From the NCBI GenBank assembly GCA_030280995.1, contig JASXTE010000005.1, forward strand, positions 14,620,001-14,684,000: a DNA stretch of 64,000 nt, given 5' to 3'. Numbering within the stretch: the first letter of the stretch is position 1; every line of letters begins with the position of its first letter. Source of the DNA: Hemileia vastatrix (Eukaryota; Basidiomycota; Pucciniomycetes; Pucciniales; Zaghouaniaceae). Shown piece by piece: positions 1-8,400 of the stretch. The notes beneath the pieces are model-generated. The model worked only from the letters and a program-made list of their open reading frames with translations. It ran no database searches and was not told where the DNA came from. The translations under genes and the position numbers were made by a program.

Positions 1-38
1 ACATCATTTACTGGACTCCTGGAATAGCCTGGCTGACA
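1..38 (+). repeat. Left arm of a 38-bp inverted repeat bracketing the copia complex
   Basis: The first 38 bases are the reverse complement of 59548-59585 with one mismatch near the outer end. The inner edges are TGACA here and TGTCA at the right arm. The copia remnant H0 begins directly inside it. It may extend to the left beyond the window. It could be a terminal inverted repeat of a DNA transposon that hosted the copia elements, or the duplicated edge of an inverted rearrangement; the sequence does not decide. Confidence 0.7.
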
Positions 39-178
39 TTGACTGTCATGAATTTGATCTGGAATTTGCTTCATCAGTTGTGACCATTGAGGGCGCTTAA
101 ATCTGGAGTCAAGAAAGGGGAAGAAATTTTCATTGAAGGCCACATATTTGGCAATAACAATCTTTTTAAGCTCAAGGT
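39..178 (-). pseudogene. Copia polyprotein remnant H0, piece 1 (integrase C-terminal side)
   Basis: On the reverse strand this matches the family polyprotein at about residues 757-799, the end of integrase and the start of the Ser/Pro-rich linker. It ends at AAGCTCAAGGT, where the LTR of remnant III begins. The reading continues at 14996-15380 and then 21828-22392, so H0 is one old reverse-strand element cut into three pieces by later insertions. Its outer end stops at the inverted-repeat arm with no LTR, so H0 was already truncated or rearranged. It is not functional. Confidence 0.85.
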
Positions 179-322
179 TGTTCAAATTTCTGCCTCTAAT
201 ACCTGACCCATTCCTTACTCCAGCTTCTTACCATTGTCTCAAGTTATTCTCCTTGCTCATATCCTCTTTTCCAGTTGCTGATTGACCTGTGTTTAGCTTT
301 CCTTTGTGCTAAAACTTCTACA
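179..322 (+). repeat. Internally deleted 5' LTR of remnant III
   Basis: It begins TGTTCAAATT, a one-base variant of the family terminus TGTTGAAATT, and ends CTTCTACA directly before the primer-binding site. About 770 bp are missing: near position 272 the sequence jumps from the U3 start (TCCTCTTTTCC) to the last part of the LTR (AGTTGCTGATTG). The promoter area and the intron-bearing unit are therefore lost. Confidence 0.9.
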
Positions 323-336
323 GGTTATGGGCCCAG
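323..336 (+). other. Primer-binding site of remnant III (initiator tRNA-Met anticodon arm)
   Basis: GGTTATGGGCCCAG starts at the base after the LTR. It is complementary to a tRNA stretch CTGGGCCCATAACC containing the CAT anticodon of initiator tRNA-Met. Confidence 0.8.
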
Positions 337-480
337 TTGCCTAAAGCACCTCTCTCAAGAATACTTACAACAAAACCGCTTACTGGACAATAAAACAGCC
401 TTTTCTCTCAGATTTTGGATCACCCTCTTCACATCTCATCTTCTTTCTCTCCAAATCTTTGCTGTTGACTCGACCAAATC

Positions 481-1799
481 ATGGCCTCCAATCAGGATTC
501 AAGTAAGGTTATGGTCACCCCTCTCACTGACGAATCCTATGACACCTGGGAACACATTATGCGTCTTCACTTTGAAGTTCTGGATCTTTTTGGCATTGTT
601 TCTGGACAAGTCCCTGCCCCTGTTCCTCACAATGATGGTTCACCTTCAGACGCTGAAATCAAAGCTCAACTTGCTTTATGGATCAAAAATGACACCAGGT
701 GCAGGTATGAAATCATCACCAGATTGGATGATGTTAACAAGAAGCTGGTCAACACTTGCCACACCTCTGCTCAAATGTGGTCTGTTCTTGCAAGAAGACA
801 CGCCAGCAATAAAGTTGGATCACGGATTTCTCACTTTCTCTCTATGGTTACTCTTTCTCTTTCTGAAGGAGGAGACCCCAAAACTCATGTTGATGCATTC
901 AAAGGCATTAACTTCCATATGATCCGTTCTGGGCTCATCATTCCCCAGGAAATTCTTATTTATCTCTTTTTTGCCACTCTTCCACCCTCCTTCAAACATT
1001 GGCGTGGTTTGCTCACCAGAGACAGACAGGAAATTGATCACCTGCATCTGGATGATGTTTTATCTTCTTTCCTGGATTACGCTGCTGATGACAAAGTTGT
1101 TGATGAATTTCACAATGCTATGTCAAATGTCAATGCTCACTCTGCCTCAGCTAAATCATCAAAATCATCCAAATCCAAGGCACGCAGCAAACTCTCATGT
1201 TCTGTTCATGGTCAAAATGTTGGACATGATGACAATCATTGCTTTGTTCAACATCCTGAACTCCGTCCCAAGAAGAACCAAGCCAACTCAGCTGCCCCAT
1301 CAAAGGACAATTCCAACAAAGCAACTCCTGTTCCCCCTCCTCAGGAAGAACAACCTGATGCCACGGCCAATTGTGCTTTTGTCTTCCCTTCTGATGAAGA
1401 ATTTCTTTTTACAGCTGTTGCTTGTTTGTCTGAAAAATCAAATTCTGACTGCATTATCAACGCTTCTGCTTCCATGGCTTCTCATTCCTCAAACCTTTCT
1501 CCAATTATTGATTCTGGGGCCAGCTGTCATATGTTTAACAACAGAGACAGTTTTATCAGTTTTCAACCTGTCAACATTCGAATTCAACTTGCTGGTATTG
1601 GGAAATCAATCTATGCAACTGGAAAAGGAACTGTTGCTGCTTCTGGAGGAATGGAAGGAAAAGTTTTCTTTTCTGATGCTCTTTATGTCCCTGATCTTGG
1701 AAGGAATCTCATCTCCCTGGGACGTCTTTGGAGAACTGGTTGTCTTCTCATCCCTGCACCAGTTAATCCTACATCAAACTTCATTATTTCACGTAATGG
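481..1799 (+). pseudogene. Copia gag-protease fragment of remnant III
   Basis: This is an open frame for the first 440 residues of the family polyprotein: Gag, the CX2HX5HX4C knuckle, and the protease with DSGASCH. It then stops at the sequence CGTAATGG, where an LTR (1800) begins. No continuation of the broken codon is found elsewhere, so this is a deletion from mid-polyprotein to the 3' LTR rather than a nested insertion. GG bases on both sides of the junction (AATGG and the polypurine G run) are a plausible microhomology. The frame reads on 28 nt into the LTR and stops at 1827. Integrase, reverse transcriptase and RNase H are absent, so the copy cannot transpose by itself. Confidence 0.88.
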
Positions 1800-2420
1800 T
1801 GTTGAAATTTCTGCCTCTAATACCTGACCCATTCCTTACTCCAGCTTCTTACCATCGTCTCAAGTCATTCTCCTTGCTTATATCCTCTTTTCCTGACCTT
1901 TTCCGCCGAGGAACTTCAAAGATACGAGCTCCAGCATCAAGAACAACATTTCTTTCCCACCCGGAGTCAATGTATTGATTCTGGACCTCGAGGACGTGTT
2001 TCTTTACCTGGAGTGTGAATCTTTTCCCCGGCTGGGAACTTTTTCCTTGGATGTGAACCTGTCTCTTTTTCTGTATTGTAGTTTAGTAGTTTTGTCGACG
2101 TCGTGTTAGTTTCTATTGTTTTGGATGGTGGACTTTGTCATATAATGAGCCCTCTCTTTGCCATTTCCGTTTTCCCCATCCAAATCTTTTTCTTTCTCTT
2201 TCTCTCTATTCTCTTTATCCCTTCCACTGCTTCTTCCTGTCCACTGCTTTCCCTTTTGGCCGCATCTGACAGTCTTTGCACTGTGTGGGGAGAATAGAGT
2301 CTTTTGTCCAGGTTCTTTCCTTTTCTTTTCTGTTATCTTTTCTCTGATTCTTTTAGTCCTAACCACAGCAGCTCACACTTGTGTCCCTTATAGTTTTAGC
2401 ACACGCTTTGTTGTAGTTAC
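1800..2420 (+). repeat. 3' LTR of remnant III, interrupted by element II
   Basis: It has the standard LTR start TGTTGAAATT and runs through the first unit and its 82-bp intron-like segment. It breaks at GTTGTAGTTAC, where another LTR (element II) begins. The expected remainder of this LTR is probably represented by the end of 14391-14995, which carries the same GTTAC continuation. Confidence 0.8.
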
Positions 2421-3336
2421 TGTTGAAATTTCTGCCTCTAATACCTGACCCATTCCTTACTCCAGCTTCTTACCATCGTCTCAAGTCATTCTCCTTGCTC
2501 ATATCCTCTTTTCCTGACCTTTTCCGCCGAGGAACTTCAAAGATACGAGCTCCAGCATCAAGAACAACATTTCTTTCCCACCCGGAGTCAATGTATTGAT
2601 TCTGGACCTCGAGGACGTGTTTCTTTACCTGGAGTGTGAATCTTTTCCCCGGCTGAGAACTTTTTCCTTGGATGTGAACCTGTCTCTTTTTCTGTATTGT
2701 AGTTTAGTAGTTTTGTCGACGTCGTGTTAGTTTCTATTGTTTTGGATGGTGGACTTTGTCATATAATGAGGCCTCTCTTTGCCATTTCCGTTTTCCCCAT
2801 CCAAATCTTTTTCTTTCTCTTTTTCTCTATTCTCTTTATCCCTTCCACTGCTTCTTCCTGTCCACTGCTTTCCCTTTTGGCCGCATCTGACAGTCTTTGC
2901 ACTGTGTGGGGAGAATAGAGTCTTTTGTCCAGGTTCTTTCCTTTTCTTTTCTGTTATCTTTTCTCTAATTCTTTTAGTCCTAACCACAGCAGCTCACACT
3001 TGTGTCCCTTATAGTTTTAGCACACGCTTTGTTGTAGTTACTTGTTGTTGTAAGGTGCACAGTTGCTGATTGACCTGTGTTTAGGTATGTTTGTTTTTGC
3101 AATGAAATCCAAATCTTTTTCTTTCTCTTTTTCTCTATTCTCTTTATCCCTTCCACTGCTTCTTCCTGTCCACTGCTTTCCCTTTTGGCCGCATCTGACA
3201 GTCTTTGCACTGTGTGGGGAGAATAGAGTCTTTTGTCCAGTTTTAGCACACGCTTTGTTGTAGTTACTTGTTGTTGTAAGGTGCACAGTTGCTGATTGAC
3301 CTGTGTTTAGCTTTCCTTTGTGCTAAAACTTCTACA
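2421..3336 (+). repeat. 5' LTR of element II
   Basis: Full length, 916 bp, TGTTGAAATT to CTTCTACA. It carries both tandem units. The intron-like segment is at 2933-3014 and contains CCTAACC. The unit junction reads GCAATGAAATCC. Confidence 0.95.
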
Positions 3337-4720
3337 GGTTATGGGCCCAGTTGCCTAAAGCACCTCTCTCAAGAATACTTACAACAAAACCGCTTACTGG
3401 ACAATAAAACAGCCTTTTCTCTCAGATTTTGGATCACCCTCTTCACATCTCATCTTCTTTCTCTCCAAATCTTTGCTGTTGACTCGACCAAATCATGGCC
3501 TCCAATCAGGATTCAAGTAAGGTTATGGTCACCCCTCTCACTGACGAATCCTATGACACCTGGGAACACATTATGCGTCTTCACTTTGAAGTTCTGGATC
3601 TTTTTGGCATTGTTTCTGGACAAGTCCCTGCCCCTGTTCCTCACAATGATGGTTCACCTTCAGACGCTGAAATCAAAGCTCAACTTGCTTTATGGATCAA
3701 AAATGACACCAGGTGCAGGTATGAAATCATCACCAGATTGGATGATGTTAACAAGAAGCTGGTCAACACTTGCCACACCTCTGCTCAAATGTGGTCTGTT
3801 CTTGCAAGAAGACACGCCAGCAATAAAGTTGGATCACGGATTTCTCACTTTCTCTCTATGGTTACTCTTTCTCTTTCTGAAGGAGGAGACCCCAAAACTC
3901 ATGTTGATGCATTCAAAGGCATTAACTTCCATATGATCCGTTCTGGGCTCATCATTCCCCAGGAAATTCTTATTTATCTCTTTTTTGCCACTCTTCCACC
4001 CTCCTTCAAACATTGGCGTGGTTTGCTCACCAGAGACAGACAGGAAATTGATCACCTGCATCTGGATGATGTTTTATCTTCTTTCCTGGATTACGCTGCT
4101 GATGACAAAGTTGTTGATGAATTTCACAATGCTATGTCAAATGTCAATGCTCACTCTGCCTCAGCTAAATCATCAAAATCATCCAAATCCAAGGCACGCA
4201 GCAAACTCTCATGTTCTGTTCATGGTCAAAATGTTGGACATGATGACAATCATTGCTTTGTTCAACATCCTGAACTCCGTCCCAAGAAGAACCAAGCCAA
4301 CTCAGCTGCCCCATCAAAGGACAATTCCAACAAAGCAACTCCTGTTGAAATTTCTGCCTCTAATACCTGACCCATTCCTTACTCCAGCTTCTTACCATCG
4401 TCTCAAGTCATTCTCCTTGCTCATATCCTCTTTTCCTGACCTTTTCCGCCGAGGAACTTCAAAGATACGAGCTCCAGCATCAAGAACAACATTTCTTTCC
4501 CACCCGGAGTCAATGTATTGATTCTGGACCTCGAGGACGTGTTTCTTTACCTGGAGTGTGAATCTTTTCCCCGGCTGAGAACTTTTTCCTTGGATGTGAA
4601 CCTGTCTCTTTTTCTGTATTGTAGTTTAATAGTTTTGTCGACGTCGTGTTAGTTTCTATTGTTTTGGATGGTGGACTTTGTCATATAATGAGGCCTCTCT
4701 TTGCCATTTCCGTTTTCCCC

Positions 4721-5006
4721 ATCCAAATCTTTTTCTTTCTCTTTTTCTCTATTCTCTTTGTCCCTTCCACTGCTTCTTCCTGTCTACTGCTTTCCCTTTT
4801 GGCCGCATCTGACAGTCTTTGCACTGTGTGGGGAGAATAGAGTCTTTTGTCCAGGTTCTTTCCTTTTCCTTTCTGTTATCTTTTCTCTAATTCTTTTAGT
4901 CTTAACCACAGCAGCTCACACTTGTGTCCTTTATAGTTTTAGCACACGCTTTGTTGTAGTTACTTGTTGTTGTAAGGTGCACAGTTGCTGATTGACCTGT
5001 GTTTAG
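4721..5006 (+). repeat. First tandem unit of the LTR, with intron-like insert
   Basis: It starts ATCCAAATC, ends GTGTTTAG, and contains the 82-bp GT-AG segment. Without that segment it equals the second unit at 5029-5232. The same layout occurs in every full-length LTR here; the segment begins 512 bases after the LTR start in forward copies (e.g. 27202-27283 in element IV). Confidence 0.9.
4855..4936 (+). other. Candidate 82-bp intron inside the LTR
   Basis: It is flanked as CCAG|GTTCTT...TTATAG|TTTTAG. A branch-point-like TTAAC (CCTAACC in most other LTRs) lies about 30 nt before the 3' AG. The two nearer AGs are only 6 and 9 nt from the branch adenosine, probably too close to use. The exact segment is missing from the second unit of the same LTR. 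The donor GTTCTT is weak compared with the usual fungal GTATGT/GTAAGT. AG on both edges leaves 2 bp of alignment freedom, so a plain deletion could also give these ends. Confidence 0.6.
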
Positions 5007-5028
5007 GTATGTTTGTTTTTGCAATGAT
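5007..5028 (+). other. Linker between LTR units, beginning with a consensus 5' splice site
   Basis: The linker starts GTATGT directly after TTTAG and ends GCAATG plus two variable bases before ATCC. GTATGT is a canonical fungal donor. Splicing from here to the TTTAG at 5232 would remove linker plus second unit and give the single-unit form seen at 14391-14995. The two bases before ATCC are AT here, AA, AC or TC in other elements. Confidence 0.55.
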
Positions 5029-5232
5029 ATCCAAATCTTTTTCTTTCTCTTTTTCTCTATTCTCTTTGTCCCTTCCACTGCTTCTTCCTGTCTACTGCTT
5101 TCCCTTTTGGCCGCATCTGACAGTCTTTGCACTGTGTGGGGAGAATAGAGTCTTTTGTCCAGTTTTAGCACACGCTTTGTTGTAGTTACTTGTTGTTGTA
5201 AGGTGCACAGTTGCTGATTGACCTGTGTTTAG
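5029..5232 (+). repeat. Second tandem unit of the LTR, without the insert
   Basis: Identical in order to 4721-4854 plus 4937-5006. It shares this LTR's private variants with the first unit (CTCTTTGTCCC and CTGTCTACTGC in both), whereas other LTRs have CTCTTTATCCC and CTGTCCACTGC in both units. Confidence 0.9.
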
Positions 5233-5258
5233 CTTTCCTCTGTGCTAAAACTTCTACA

Positions 5259-5272
5259 GGTTATGGGCCCAG
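5259..5272 (+). other. Primer-binding site of element I
   Basis: GGTTATGGGCCCAG at distance zero from the LTR. It is complementary to the anticodon stem-loop of initiator tRNA-Met rather than to a tRNA 3' end, which implies a primer generated from a cleaved tRNA as known for Drosophila copia. Confidence 0.8.
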
Positions 5273-5416
5273 TTGCCTAAAGCACCTCTCTCAAGAATAC
5301 TTACAACAAAACCGCTTACTGGACAATAAAACAGCCTTTTCTCTCAGATTTTGGATCATCCTCTTCACATCTCATCTTCTTTCTCTCCAAATCTTTGCTG
5401 TTGACTCGACCAAATC

Positions 5417-8400
5417 ATGGCCTCCAATCAGGATTCAAGTAAGGTTATGGTCACCCCTCTTACTGACGAATCCTATGACACCTGGGAACACATTATGCGT
5501 CTTCACTTTGAAGTTCTGGATCTTTTTGGCATTGTTTCTGGACAAGTCCCTGCCCCTGTTCCTCACAATGATGGTTCACCTTCAGACGCTGAAATCAAAG
5601 CTCAACTTGCTTTATGGATCAAAAATGACACCAGGTGCAGGTATGAAATCATCACCAGATTGGATGATGTTAACAAGAAGCTGGTCAACACTTGCCACAC
5701 CTCTGCTCAAATGTGGTCTGTTCTTGCAAGAAGACACGCCAGCAATAAAGTTGGATCACGGATTTCTCACTTTCTCTCTATGGTTACTCTTTCTCTTTCT
5801 GAAGGAGGAGACCCCAAAACTCATGTTGATGCATTCAAAGGCATTAACTTCCATATGATCCGTTCTGGGCTCATCATTCCCCAGGAAATTCTTATTTATC
5901 TCTTTTTTGCCACTCTTCCACCTTCCTTCAAACATTGGCGTGGTTTGCTCACCAGAGACAGACAGGAAATTGATCACCTGCATCTGGATGATGTTTTATC
6001 TTCTTTCCTGGATTACGCTGCTGATGACAAAGTTGTTGATGAATTTCACAATGCTATGTCAAATGTCAATGCTCACTCTGCCTCAGCCAAATCATCAAAA
6101 TCATCCAAATCCAAGGCACGCAGCAAACTCTCATGTTCTGTTCATGGTCAAAATGTTGGACATGATGACAATCATTGCTTTGTTCAACATCCTGAACTGC
6201 GTCCCAAGAAGAACCAAGCCAACTCAGCTGCCCCATCAAAGGACAATTCCAACAAAGCAACTCCTGTTCCCCCTCCTCAGGAAGAACAACCTGATGCCAC
6301 GGCCAATTGTGCTTTTGTCTTCCCTTCTGATGAAGAATTTCTTTTTACAGCTGTTGCCTGCTTGTCTGAAAAATCAAATTCTGACTGCATTATCAACGCT
6401 TCTGCTTCCATGGCTTCTCATTCCTCAAACCTTTCTCCAATTATTGATTCTGGGGCCAGCTGTCATATGTTTAACAACAGAGACAGTTTCATCACCTTTC
6501 AACCTGTCAACATTCGAATTCAACTTGCTGGTATTGGGAAATCAATCTATGCAACTGGAAAAGGAACTGTTGCTGCTTCTGGAGGAATGGAAGGAAAAGT
6601 TTTCTTTTCTGATGCTCTTTATGTCCCTGATCTTGGAAGGAATCTCATCTCCCTGGGACGTCTTTGGAGAACTGGTTGTCTTCTCATCCCTGCACCAGTT
6701 AATCCTATATCAAACTTCATTATTTCACGTAATGGAAAGAATTATATGGGAGGAGTCATCTCCAATTCATTATTTGAAGTTTCTGTGGTTCCACAAGGCA
6801 TGTCTCCCCGTAATTCCTCAGCTCTCTATGCAAAAGCTTCAAGTCAGTCTCTAACTCTCTGGCACAACAGATTAGGACATCCATACGCCCCATATATTCA
6901 AAAACTTTTTAATGGAATGGCATCTGATGTATCTAGTTCTAGTTTGTCTGATTCTGAAATGCATTTTTGTGAACCGTGTGTGTTGGGTAAACAAACCCAT
7001 GCTTCCTTTCCTGGCCAGTTGCCTGTTGCCAAAAATCCTCTTGAAGTTATCCACACGGATTTATCTGGGAAAATTCAACCTCCTTCTTTTGATGGTTCTC
7101 AGTATTACCTTAAGTTCACTGATCAGGCCACTTCATACCGTCATGTTTACCTTCTTTCCTCAAAAGCCCAAGTATTCAAATATTTCTTGGAATACAAGGC
7201 ATCTGTAGAGCTGCAATCTGGCTTCAAAATCAAAAAGCTTGTTTGTGACGGTGGTGGTGAGTATATCAACTCTAGTCTGGTCAACTTTCTTAAACAACAT
7301 GGCATTGCTCTTCAAGTTACGGCTCCTTACACTCCCCAACAAAATCCAATTTCTGAGAGAGGAAACCGTATTACCACTGAAAAATCCAAAACCATGATGT
7401 TTCATTCTAATGCACCAATTCACCTATGGTCTGAAGCAGTTAAAACAGCAGTATATCTTGAAAACAGATTGCCAACCAAAGCTCTTCAAAACAAATCAAC
7501 TCCTTTTGAAGCCTGGAATAAATCCAAACCCAGAGTCTCACACCTCAGAGTTTTTGGTTGTGCTTGCTATGCTTTTCTTGATAAACATCAACGTCCTGGA
7601 AAGTTTTCAGCTAATGCCAGAAAGTGTGTCATGCTTGGATATGAAGTTGGAACAACAAATTATCGTGTTTGGGATCTTGAGCTTAAAAAGATTGTTATTG
7701 CCAAATCTGTGGCCTTCAATGAAAATTTCTTCCCCTTTCTTGACTATAGATTTAAGCGCCCTCAATGGTCACAACTGATGAAGCAAATTCCAGATCAAAT
7801 TCATGACAGTCAACCACTTCCAACACCTGGACTTTCCTTTTCTCCAGCTCAATCTCCTTCTGAGTCTCCAACTCCTGATCCATCCTCAGGAAACATTTCT
7901 GATTCACATTCTGAAGATAATTCTCCTTCTTCTTCTTCTTCCTCTGATTTTCACATGTCCGGCACACCTTCCAATTCAACTCCTTGTCCTTCACCTGGCC
8001 ACTTAACAAGATTACCTCATTCCAATGTCCCAGATGAAGAAGGTTCAAGTCAATCTGATCCATCATATTCATCAATTGAGCCAGACAATCCAGCAGATCC
8101 TGATTATGTTCCCTCATCACAATCCCCCAGTTATTCTGACAACTCTTCAGCTGAAACATCCACTCCTGAACATTTACGTCAGATTTATTATGATCATTAT
8201 CAACATGATTCCTACTCTGATTCTCCTGATCCTCTTGGGTTATATGCAGCAAATGCCTTTGCTTTCTCTCTAGAAGCTCCCTTGCTAGCTCATGAAATTC
8301 CTGAACCCCAGTGTTATAAGCAAGCAATCTATTCCAAATATTCAGCAGAATGGGCAGAGGCTGTGAAACATGAACATCAAGCACTTCAGCGTTGTAACAC

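Larger units (their letters stand above)
4343..5258 (+). repeat. 5' LTR of element I (reference LTR)
   Basis: The 916 bp partition as follows: 378 bp of U3-like sequence (4343-4720), first unit part A 134 bp (4721-4854), GT-AG segment 82 bp (4855-4936), first unit part B 70 bp (4937-5006), linker 22 bp (5007-5028), second unit 204 bp uninterrupted (5029-5232), and a 26-bp tail ending CTTCTACA. A CATATAATGA stretch at about 4682 is the best TATA-like promoter candidate. No transcription start can be fixed from sequence alone. Confidence 0.95.

Noticed and set aside
275..922. 215-codon frame starting in the LTR tail and overlapping gag (repeated in every copy, e.g. 3289-3936, 5211-5858)
   Set aside because: It runs out of frame over the gag start, has no recognisable domain, and its persistence is explained by the near identity of the copies.
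2103..2448. Small hydrophobic frames inside the LTRs (64-96 codons, both strands)
   Set aside because: They come from the pyrimidine-rich LTR units and intron-like segment; recurrence reflects LTR copies, not selection for protein.
7752..8384. Reverse-strand frame of about 210 codons opposite the integrase-RT linker
   Set aside because: It is a shadow of the Ser/Pro-rich linker on the opposite strand; absence of stops follows from the codon composition.
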